Shown here: one piece after another, positions 8,487 to 16,571 of the stretch | Position numbering within the stretch: position 1 is the stretch's first letter | How the letters are laid out: the number at the start of each line of letters is the position of its first letter | NCBI GenBank assembly: GCA_963736235.1 | Contig: CAVTOR010000032.1 | Location: 18,199 to 82,198, forward strand | Direction of reading: 5' to 3' | DNA length: 64,000 nucleotides | DNA from: CAVORB01 sp963736235 | GTDB taxonomy: Bacteria > Pseudomonadota > Gammaproteobacteria > Chromatiales > Chromatiaceae | Program-made: the position numbers and the translations under genes | Notes under the pieces: generated by a model | Told to the model about the DNA's origin: nothing | Database searches by the model: none | What the model saw: only the letters and a program-made list of their open reading frames with translations

Positions 8487-11393
8487 ATGTCACAACCTTT
8501 CGACGAACCGTCCAAAAGGGTCGGAATTGGGGTGAGCTCGCCTCCGCCCTGTCCCTATGACCAGGGCGACGTGCAGCACTATTATCAGGCGAGTCGCGAG
8601 ATCGAGGCCAGCCGGCACCGCATCGAGGACGCCAGGCAGGAGATCCGGGCGCTGGAGCACAGCGAGGCCGTCGAGCTGTTCCAGAAGCAGATCGGCCTGT
8701 TGCAAAGGCGTCTGGTCAATGACCCGCAGTTCTTTCGTCAGGTGTTCATCGCCGAGGGCACCAACGCGATTGCCTGGGAGTTTCAGCAGGAGGAGCTGAG
8801 CGGGGCCTTTACCAAGATGCTCTGGAATCTGCTGCTCCGCGGGGACGACATGAGCGCCCTGCTGCAGCGGTTCCTCTGGAACATTCCGCTCAAGTTCAAA
8901 CGCAAGTTCATCCGCGCGATCGACGAGCATCTGTCCGACCGCTACCCGATGTTCCGAGGGCTCTCCCAGGGTTGGCCGGGGGAAAACAGCATCCCGCCCT
9001 ACATCCGCCCGCCCGAGGAAAGGGCCAAGGACTTCGACCTGGTCAACCAGGGCTACCTCGGATACCTGGGGCTCGGCTACGACTTTCGCGAAGTGGAGCT
9101 GCTGGTCTGGCTGGAGGTGCTGCGCGACAAGCAGTGCGACGACCGCCCCTGCGAGATCGGTCTCCCGGTGATGGACCGCGGGGAGAACAAGGGGGGATGC
9201 CCGGTCAAGATCCACATCCCCCAGGTCCTCCATCTAATGGGCGAGGGCAAGTTCAAGCAGGCCCTGCAGCTGATCAAGGAATCCAACCCGCTGCCCAACG
9301 TCACCGGCCGCGTGTGCCCGCAGGAGATCCAGTGTCAGGGGGTCTGCACCCACAACGCGCGCCCGATCGAGATCGGGCAGTTGGAGTGGTACCTGCCCCA
9401 GAGCGAGAAGGTCCTCAATCCGGAGGCGACCTTCGTGCTCCAGGACTCGGTCAACCCTTGGGCCAAGGCGGACAGGCCGCCCATCGCCATCGTCGGCTCC
9501 GGCCCCGCGGGCCTGATCAACGCCTATCTGCTTGCGAAGGAGGGCTATCCGGTCACCGTGTTCGAGGCATTTCACGCGCTTGGCGGCGTTTTGCGTTACG
9601 GCATTCCCGAATTTCGCCTGCCCAACGAGCTGATCGACGACGTGGTGGCGAAGATCACCAGGATGGGCGGAAAGTTCGTGACCAACTTCATCGTCGGCAA
9701 GACCGCCACGCTCGAGGCCCTGAAGCGAGCCGGATTCTGGAAGATCTTCATCGGCACCGGCGCCGGGCTGCCGCGGTTCATGAACGTGCCGGGCGAGCAC
9801 CTGCTCGGCGTCCTGTCGGCGAACGAGTTCCTCACCCGCGTCAACCTGATGCAGGGCCACAAGGAGGGTTACGAGACGCCGCTGCCGGAGACCCGTGACA
9901 AGGAGGTGATCGTCATCGGCGGTGGCAATACCGCGATGGACGCGGCGCGCACGGCCCGGCGTCTTGGGGGCAAGGTGACCATCGTCTACCGTCGCACCCA
10001 GAACGAGATGCCGGTCCGGGTGGAAGAGCTGCACCATGCCCTGGAGGAGGGCATCCAGCTCAAGGCGCTCCGGGCGCCGCGGGAGTTCATCGGCAGCGAC
10101 AAGACTCACTTCGTCACCCACGCCGTGCTGGACATCATGGAGCTGGGTGAGCCAGACGTATCCGGAAGGCGCAGTCCGCTGGTCACCGGCGAGACCGAGG
10201 AGATGCGGGTCGACCTGGTCATCATGGCGCTCGGCAATGCCTCGAACCCCATAGTCAAGGACGCCGAGCCGGACCTCAAGACCAGCAAGTGGGGCACCAT
10301 CGAGATTCGCCCTGGCACCCACGAGACCTCGGTGGACGGCGTCTACACGGGCGGCGACGCCAACCGCGGCGGCTCGACGGCGATCAAGGCCGCCGGCGAC
10401 GGGCAGGCTGCCGCCCGTGAGATCGCGGGCGAGATCCCCTTCTCCCTGAGCGAGATCAAATCCCTGGTCGCCAGCGCCGAGCGTTACACCAAGCTCGGCC
10501 AGGCAACCCAGACGATCGTCGAGAAGATCGATCTGGCCGAGGGCATCGTCGAGTTCGTGGTCCGGTCGCCGCTGGTCGCCAAGGCGGCGAAAGCCGGTCA
10601 GTTCGTGAGGGTCCTCGCCTGGGAGCAAGGCGAGTTGATCCCGCTGACCCTGGCCGACTGGGACGCCGAGGCCGGCACCATCGACCTGGTCATCCAAGGT
10701 CTCGGCAGCAGCTCGATGATGATGAACCGGATGGTCGTGGGCGACGCCTTCGCCGGCATCGCCGGCCCGCTGGGCCTGCCGAGCCAGCTGCACCGATACG
10801 AGAACGGCGAGACCGTTGTCTTCACCGCCGGCGGCGTCGGCCTGCCGCCCGTGTACCCGATCATGCGCGAGCACCTGCGCATGGGTAATCACGTGACCCT
10901 GATCGCTGGCTTCCGCACCGACAAGCTCAAGTTCTGGACCGGCGAGGGTGAACGCATCGGGCTGCTGCAGGCCGAGTATCCGGAACTGCTGGACGTGGTC
11001 TACACCAGCAACGACGGCAGCTTCGGCGTCGAGGGTTTCGTTACCGGTCCTCTGGGGGAGATGCTCGAACAGGCGAACTCCGGTGCCGGTCGCGAGCTCG
11101 GGGAGGTCGTGACCATCGGGCCGCCGCTGATGATGCGCGCCGTCAGCGACCTCACCAAGGGCTACGGGGTGCGCACCGTAGCCAGCCTCAACTCCATCAT
11201 GGTGGACGCCACCGGCATGTGCGGCGCCTGCATGGTGCCGGTGATGCAGGAGGGGCGCTTGGTGCGCAAGCACGCCTGCATCGACGGTCCCGAGATCGAC
11301 TCCCACATCATCGACTGGGACAAGTTCCTGCCCCGGTTCCATCAGTTCAAGGCGCAGGAGGACCGCAACCGCCAGCGGCATGGATTAAGGTGA
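8487..11393 (+). CDS. NfnAB-like fused flavoprotein (GltD/NfnB + NfnA), 968 aa
   Basis: One polypeptide joining the two halves of an NADH-dependent ferredoxin:NADP+ oxidoreductase. Residues 1-200 are an N-terminal domain I do not recognise. Next comes an Fe-S Fer4_20-type segment with cysteines near 217-290 (CDDRPC, GGCPVK, RVCPQEIQCQGVC). A GltD-type two-dinucleotide flavoprotein follows, with GSGPAG near 337, GGGNTAMDAARTARR near 478 and TGGDANRGGSTAIKAAGDG near 620. The C-terminal NfnA/SudB-type FAD/NAD domain has GQFVRV, FTAGGVGLPPVYP and ATGMCGACMVPV near 911 for a [2Fe-2S]-type cluster. It is 48 bp behind the oxidoreductase gene. By family knowledge such proteins link NAD(P)H and ferredoxin, possibly by electron bifurcation. 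Here it is the likely electron partner of the preceding enzyme. Confidence 0.85.
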   Translation: MSQPFDEPSKRVGIGVSSPPPCPYDQGDVQHYYQASREIEASRHRIEDARQEIRALEHSEAVELFQKQIGLLQRRLVNDPQFFRQVFIAEGTNAIAWEFQQEELSGAFTKMLWNLLLRGDDMSALLQRFLWNIPLKFKRKFIRAIDEHLSDRYPMFRGLSQGWPGENSIPPYIRPPEERAKDFDLVNQGYLGYLGLGYDFREVELLVWLEVLRDKQCDDRPCEIGLPVMDRGENKGGCPVKIHIPQVLHLMGEGKFKQALQLIKESNPLPNVTGRVCPQEIQCQGVCTHNARPIEIGQLEWYLPQSEKVLNPEATFVLQDSVNPWAKADRPPIAIVGSGPAGLINAYLLAKEGYPVTVFEAFHALGGVLRYGIPEFRLPNELIDDVVAKITRMGGKFVTNFIVGKTATLEALKRAGFWKIFIGTGAGLPRFMNVPGEHLLGVLSANEFLTRVNLMQGHKEGYETPLPETRDKEVIVIGGGNTAMDAARTARRLGGKVTIVYRRTQNEMPVRVEELHHALEEGIQLKALRAPREFIGSDKTHFVTHAVLDIMELGEPDVSGRRSPLVTGETEEMRVDLVIMALGNASNPIVKDAEPDLKTSKWGTIEIRPGTHETSVDGVYTGGDANRGGSTAIKAAGDGQAAAREIAGEIPFSLSEIKSLVASAERYTKLGQATQTIVEKIDLAEGIVEFVVRSPLVAKAAKAGQFVRVLAWEQGELIPLTLADWDAEAGTIDLVIQGLGSSSMMMNRMVVGDAFAGIAGPLGLPSQLHRYENGETVVFTAGGVGLPPVYPIMREHLRMGNHVTLIAGFRTDKLKFWTGEGERIGLLQAEYPELLDVVYTSNDGSFGVEGFVTGPLGEMLEQANSGAGRELGEVVTIGPPLMMRAVSDLTKGYGVRTVASLNSIMVDATGMCGACMVPVMQEGRLVRKHACIDGPEIDSHIIDWDKFLPRFHQFKAQEDRNRQRHGLR

Positions 11394-11519
11394 GGCACCG
11401 ACGTGCGCGGCTACGCGCCGCGTGTGCTCGGCGTGTGTCGCCCGTGATCGTTTTGTTCGGCGCTGGCTCGTCACTCCGTCTGATTGGAGCAGTCGATCTG
11501 TGCTCAACCGACCTGCTGG

Positions 11520-11800
11520 CGAAGAAAACCTGAGAGATGCGTCCCAGGTGGTTCAGGAAGGCCGAGAGCACGCTGTGCAGCGTGAACATTCCGACCGCCA
11601 ACACCGGCATCGATAAGTACCCCAGCAGATTTCCAGGGAGCGCGAACGCCAGCATGCCGAGCGGCACACCAGGCTGCCGATGACCAGCGTGCGAAGCTCG
11701 TGGCCGATCAAACGGATCAGGTGCGGCGACCCGAGAGCCAGCGCAGCGTCGATCAGGTAGCCGGTGTAGACCAGCGCGATACGAAGGGGCCACAGTGTAG
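11520..11800 (-). pseudogene. Remnant of an MFS transporter (YnfM-like C-terminal part)
   Basis: On the minus strand two frames together read like the last helices of an MFS exporter. One frame gives RIALVYTGYLIDAALALG then HLIRLIGHELRTLVIGSLV. About 130 bases on, a second frame gives PVLAVGMFTLHSVLSAFLNHL, a pattern known from YnfM-type MFS proteins. The frame change lies near 11655. Both ends are missing and no start is visible, so this is a decayed fragment. The rest of 11394-12060 holds nothing I recognise. Confidence 0.5.
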
Positions 11801-12060
11801 GGCCTGATGCGCGCGGTCAGATTCCACTCAATCCCAGCGGATGTGCCGTGCAGATAGGCCGAGCCCCCTTCGGTTTGATTTGGCACAGGGACACCCCGCA
11901 AGTCCACGCTTAAGATGTTCGATGCCACTCTCGATGCGCTGCGCAGGGACCTCAACGCGCATGGCCTTCCATTGCGGCTGGCAAGCCGCGAGGAAGAGCC
12001 AGAGCGGTGATTCAAAAAAAGAAAGAACCATGCAGACACCGATACGAAGAGGAAAGCACC

Positions 12061-13066
12061 ATGACGAAGCTTGTCGCGGCAATCGCCGCGCTTACCATCG
12101 CAGCACCCGCTCACGCCCTGCTGACGGTCGAACCCGAGGCCGTATCACGCGGGTCGCTCTACACCGCTACGCTGGAACGACTTTACGCTTTCGCCGTGAA
12201 CAGCCACGGGCACATTGCCGGAACCCGCATCACCGCGGACTACGAACATTGCATGATTTGGACCCCGCTCGGCGGCACACGGGACATCTCCCCGGACGCT
12301 AAGAGCTGTTGGGTCCAGGGCTATAGCGATGACGAGGAGGTCGTCGGCGTCATTGACCAGGAGTATTTCAGCTGGACGGAAGAAACCGGCATCGTTCTGG
12401 AGGACAAGCGTTTGCCGCAGATGGTCGTCATGCAAAGCTTCCCCATGCCATCGGTCGGCGACTACAACGCCTACGGCATGTGGACCGACAATGCCGGAAA
12501 CGTCTTCGGCGCAATTGAGCTGCAGCCTTTCTCCAGCTTTCAGTCCGGCGTGTGGTGGGACGGGGTCGAGTTCGAGAACCTGACGCCGGACACGGTGTTA
12601 TTCCGCTTACGAGACCTGTAACCAGGGCGATACCCGAGCGTTCTGCACCGCTAGGGTCGCGGAAACGTCTGTCTACGATTGCCGCCGCGAAGCGAGCGAG
12701 TATGACTACCGGCTCAAAGTCTGGTCCTGGCGCACGGATGGGATGCCACTGGTGGCGCAGCTCGAGGAAGCGCGGGCAGGGCTGGACAGCCTGGTGGAGG
12801 AAGGCCTGCTGCTTCCGGCTCGGCGCGACAACCTTGTTCACTACAACATCCGTCCCAACCTAGATCGACTGGAGTCTGGAAAAGCGGGCAAGATGCCTTA
12901 TGCGGTCACTGGGCTGTTCAGGATGCTCGACAAGCTCAAGCGGTTCCTGGGCGACAACGCCGACCATCCGACCGCATCCGGCATCGCCTGGACTGTGCGC
13001 GAGATGATCCAGACGCTGAACAAGACATATGGCTTGGCAAGTTGTGACTGGGAGCCGCTGCCCTGA
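12061..13066 (+). pseudogene. Secreted protein of unknown function, interrupted by a frameshift
   Basis: The first frame (12061-12621, 186 aa) begins with a clear signal peptide, MTKLVAAIAALTIAAPAHA, with AGGAAAG upstream of ATG 12061. At about 12597 the frame breaks. Removing one T from GTGTTATTCC would read on as DTVYSAYETCNQGD and continue open to TGA at 13066, giving a protein of about 334 residues. The second part is hydrophilic and helical (VAQLEEARAGLDSLVEEGLLLPA) and has Cys residues. I recognise no family. This is either a one-base mutation or a sequencing error. Confidence that both halves are one gene is good because the join restores an open frame without gap. Confidence 0.6.
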
Positions 13067-13389
13067 CTTCAACCCCTGCCAAGGATGGCTTTCACGCAAC
13101 GATGCGCAGGGGGCTGGTCGTGCTCATCGTCGCTGACCTCCCGCTCGGGGTCTCCGCCGAAGTTCAGCGGGAGCGGCAAGGCGAGGGCGTTCGGGTTCGT
13201 CCCGCTCCTGCCGCGGTCGGGCAATAGCGGTTGTCGGCAACTGCTAACGAGAGACTGAATTCGCGTCGAATATCGAAAATCGAACATAGGCCGTTTATCG
13301 CAGCCAGATGCCGGCGGACCCGACGGAAACCTTCATCCCGAGGGCGGAAATCGATAGCATGTGCCGAAACGAAAAAAAAGGATGAATCG
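13067..13389. other. Intergenic stretch, nothing recognised
   Basis: 323 bp before the first VCBS gene. Apart from the Shine-Dalgarno AAGG at 13378-13381 following an A8 run, I see no gene, RNA or repeat that I can support. Confidence 0.5.
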
Positions 13390-16203
13390 ATGCCAATAAT
13401 TTCCACGGCTTCACTGCGCTGCAGGATTCTTGCGGCTCTGTCGATAGCCTTCACATCGATTGCCGCCGCCGAGATGCGGTTTGAAGACGTGACATCGACA
13501 GCGGGAATTGCCGACACTGGCGAATCGGTCGGAGCCGCTTGGGCGGACGTAAACGGTGACGGTTTCCCCGACATTTGGCTTGACAAGCATCAATTCACGC
13601 CGACCGTCGTCTACCGCAATCGAGGAGACGGTACCTTTGTGGAGTTCATCGAGGGTTCCGACGAACCCTGGGGAATCCTCGATGTCTTCGAGGAACGTAC
13701 GGACAGCCATGGAAGGGCATGGGCGGATTTCGATAACGACGGCGACGACGATGTGCTGGAAGTCTCGGACCTCACTTGGGAAAATCTTTTCTGGGTCAAT
13801 GACGGACTAGGTGCGTTCAAAGATCAGATGTCGGAGTTGGGATTCGAGTACCCGTTCGACAGCTCAATCTGCACACAAGCCGGCAACTGCAATCCATTTG
13901 GTCGTCGGATGCCCTTGTGGCTGGACTACGACAGGGACGGCGATCTCGACGTAATGATCACGGCGATCGTCGATTACGACGAGCCCTTTTCGCCGACGGC
14001 CGTGTTCGAGCAAACCGTCTCGTCCGGCGGGGCACCCCTGTTCAGGTACGCGGAAGAGACTGGGGTGAACTATGCGGCGTCGGCTTTCTGCCGATACGCA
14101 GTCATGGCAGAGCTCTCCGGTGATGATTCCTTGGATGTCATCTGTGCCGACCAGGGCTCGGTCACTCGGGTGTGGGACACGAGTCAGTTGCCTTTCAGGG
14201 ACCTGGAGAGCCAAATTGGCGGGGTTCTTTTTTCCACTGGAATCTCGGATCTTGCCGTCGGCGACTTCGACGGTGACTTGCGTGACGACTTGTTCGGCGT
14301 ACGCGCGTCGTTCGGCCAAACGGTCGTTGATCAGGTGGGGCAGAGAACGCTTCACGCACGTTTCAATGCGGCCCCTGGAACCAGTGCAGCGCTATCCTTC
14401 CGCGCCGAGGGTGGGCTCCGGATCGACTTCGACTGGGCGACTAGGGTTGACTCGGTGTTTATCGGAAGCGACGGCGTTAATCCCCCAGCCAGCGCGGATA
14501 TCAGCGCTTACAACGGCTGGAGGAACCGTGTGCAACTCGACCTTTCCCCGGCTGACGTCGCCAATCATGGCATCGCAACGAGCACCGGGGGAGGTGTCTA
14601 CATCGGCTTCGTGGACGGGCGCTGGATCATTCGATTCGAAACTGACCAAAGTTCGAGCGAAGTGCAGATCGTGGTGGAGGCCGACGGCACGATCTCGGAC
14701 CTGATTGCGGACCAGCCCTTCGCGGTCGGGCAGCCAGCCAACCGAAGACCTGTCCTTTTCACTCCCGATCAGGCAGGGGTTTTGACGGATGCCTCGAGCA
14801 AGATTTCGGGTCCGCAGAGCTCCTGCGCTTCCGCCGTAGCCGGAGATTTCGACAATGACGGTGACCTTGACGTCTTCGCCGGATGCAGCGGCATCGTCGC
14901 GAATCTCGACAACATACTCTACGAGAACGATGGTCTGGGAAACTTCACCGCCATCACCGGCGATCTTCTCGGGGATGCGCGAGGCGATATCTACGGCCGC
15001 ACCGACGCGGTGCTGACTGCCGACTACGATCATGACGGAAGACTGGACTTGTTCGTCACCAACGGTCAGCCGTTTCGCCCGTTTTCGTACGCTGCCAGGC
15101 AACAATTGTTCAAGAACGTGACCGCTAACGGTAATCATTGGATTGAGTTGGACCTAGATGGGGTTGCTTCGAATCGCGATGGAATTGGCGCGCGGGTATT
15201 CGCGTATACGCCAGACGGCAAGACACAGCTCCGGGAGCAAGGCAACGGGATGCATCGGGATGCCCAGAATTTTCGCCGGATCCATTTCGGCCTGGGAACT
15301 AACACCACGGTCAACCTCGAGGTGCACTGGCCGAGCGGGGTGGTCGACAACTTCAACGGCCTCGCCGTCGACCAGATCCACGACCTGGCGGAGGGCACGG
15401 GCGGTAGCATCGGCTACGTGCTCCGCGTCGGCAACGTGTCCGTCAACGAGAGCGCGCGAGCCGCGCCGTCCACAGTAACCCTCTCGCCGGCGCCCCGTCC
15501 CGGGGAGTCGGTGGTGGTGAGCTACCAGACGCAGAACGGCAGCGCCCGGGCTGGCAGCGACTACACGGCCGTTTCGGGCACGCTGACCTTCACGGAGGGC
15601 CAGACGAAGAAGGCGGTCTGGGTGCCGATCACGGACGACGCGGTTGCGGAGAGCAGCGAGAGCTTCACTCTGAATGTTTCCAGCGCCGACTCCAACTCCG
15701 TGACGGCCAGCGTCACCATCCTCGATGACGACAGCGGCGGTGCGCTGCCGCGGCAGAAGGTCTACACGGTTTCTCCCTGCCGGGTGGTCGACACCCGCGG
15801 CGCCGACCCGCAGCTTTCCACCTTCTCGGGGGATCGTCTGGCACCCGGAGAGACCGTGTCGTTCTTCGTCACCGCGAACCTGATCAATGGTCAGGGCGGA
15901 GCGGGGAATTGCGGCATCCCCCCAGAGGCCACCGGCGTGTTCGCCAACGTCGTGGCGGTGCTTCCGCAAGGCAGCGCGACGAGCAACTATCTGGCGCTCT
16001 ATCCCTCCGGCGGGAGCCGACCGCTCTCCTCGGCCATCAACTATTCAGCAGACATCACCGCCGTGGCCAACGGCGTGCTGGTTCCCCTGTGTGATCCGGC
16101 GGCGGCGACCTGCGACTATGACCTCGACGTCTACAACCACACCAGCCTCGCGGTGCACTTGGTGATCGATGTTACCGGGTATCTCGCGGTTCCAGCGCCC
16201 TGA
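13390..16203 (+). CDS. Secreted VCBS/FG-GAP – ASPIC – Calx-beta – VDTR-domain protein, paralog 1
   Basis: 937-residue exported protein. ATG 13390 has AAGG 8 bases upstream and is followed by a signal peptide ending SIAAA. Order: FG-GAP/VCBS-type calcium-binding repeats (DVNGDGFPDIW, DFDNDGDDDV, DYDRDGDLDV, DFDGDLRDDL, DFDNDGDLDVF, DYDHDGRLDLF) over residues about 50-570; an ASPIC/UnbV-like module (HWIELDLDGVASNRDGIGA, HFGLGTN, VHWPSGVVDNF) about 575-665; one Calx-beta repeat ending ATILDDD-like VTILDDDSGG about 680-785; and a C-terminal domain of about 150 residues with SPCRVVDTR, CGIPPEATGVF and PLCDPAAATCDYDL. Such repeats form beta-propeller and beta-sandwich folds on the cell surface or outside the cell. 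It is the first of three large paralogs; the exact function is unknown. Confidence 0.8.
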   Translation: MPIISTASLRCRILAALSIAFTSIAAAEMRFEDVTSTAGIADTGESVGAAWADVNGDGFPDIWLDKHQFTPTVVYRNRGDGTFVEFIEGSDEPWGILDVFEERTDSHGRAWADFDNDGDDDVLEVSDLTWENLFWVNDGLGAFKDQMSELGFEYPFDSSICTQAGNCNPFGRRMPLWLDYDRDGDLDVMITAIVDYDEPFSPTAVFEQTVSSGGAPLFRYAEETGVNYAASAFCRYAVMAELSGDDSLDVICADQGSVTRVWDTSQLPFRDLESQIGGVLFSTGISDLAVGDFDGDLRDDLFGVRASFGQTVVDQVGQRTLHARFNAAPGTSAALSFRAEGGLRIDFDWATRVDSVFIGSDGVNPPASADISAYNGWRNRVQLDLSPADVANHGIATSTGGGVYIGFVDGRWIIRFETDQSSSEVQIVVEADGTISDLIADQPFAVGQPANRRPVLFTPDQAGVLTDASSKISGPQSSCASAVAGDFDNDGDLDVFAGCSGIVANLDNILYENDGLGNFTAITGDLLGDARGDIYGRTDAVLTADYDHDGRLDLFVTNGQPFRPFSYAARQQLFKNVTANGNHWIELDLDGVASNRDGIGARVFAYTPDGKTQLREQGNGMHRDAQNFRRIHFGLGTNTTVNLEVHWPSGVVDNFNGLAVDQIHDLAEGTGGSIGYVLRVGNVSVNESARAAPSTVTLSPAPRPGESVVVSYQTQNGSARAGSDYTAVSGTLTFTEGQTKKAVWVPITDDAVAESSESFTLNVSSADSNSVTASVTILDDDSGGALPRQKVYTVSPCRVVDTRGADPQLSTFSGDRLAPGETVSFFVTANLINGQGGAGNCGIPPEATGVFANVVAVLPQGSATSNYLALYPSGGSRPLSSAINYSADITAVANGVLVPLCDPAAATCDYDLDVYNHTSLAVHLVIDVTGYLAVPAP

Positions 16204-16264
16204 TCAGTTTTTGGGAAAGGAACACATGCGCACACGGACTCGATACGGACTCATCGGCACCCTC
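16201..16264 (+). pseudogene. 5' remnant of a stand-alone VDTR-domain gene
   Basis: The 64 bases starting at the stop of paralog 1 match 20511-20571, the stop of paralog 2 plus the start of the stand-alone VDTR gene. Both read TGATCAG, then T-rich TTTTGGGA, then AACACATGCGCACAC and on to CTCATCGGCACCCT or ATCAGCACCCT. After the first dozen codons (MRTRTRYGLIGTL) the similarity stops and unrelated sequence follows. This is a truncated copy left from a tandem duplication unit. 16265-16571 otherwise holds nothing I recognise. Confidence 0.7.
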
Positions 16265-16571
16265 GACGACGAGGCCTGTATGCCATTGCCAAGTAAGGCG
16301 AGAGGGGAAGGGAAGCCACCCCGCCGATCGTTCGTAGCGATCGACTGCCGGCTGCCCATTCCGTTAGGATCAACGAGCCCGATGCCGGCCAAGGGTGCAG
16401 TCCCGAGACCTGCTTCGTTTCGGACGCGCCATGTCTGTTGATACGCCACGCCGCAAGGATCCAGCGCTCCCCGTCAGGGTTGCCGGATTCTGGTGCGTGC
16501 TCTCCCATATACGGGCTTGCGAGCCGACAAGTTCAACCCACCCGAGAGGCATCATCGGCTATCGTTCGTTT

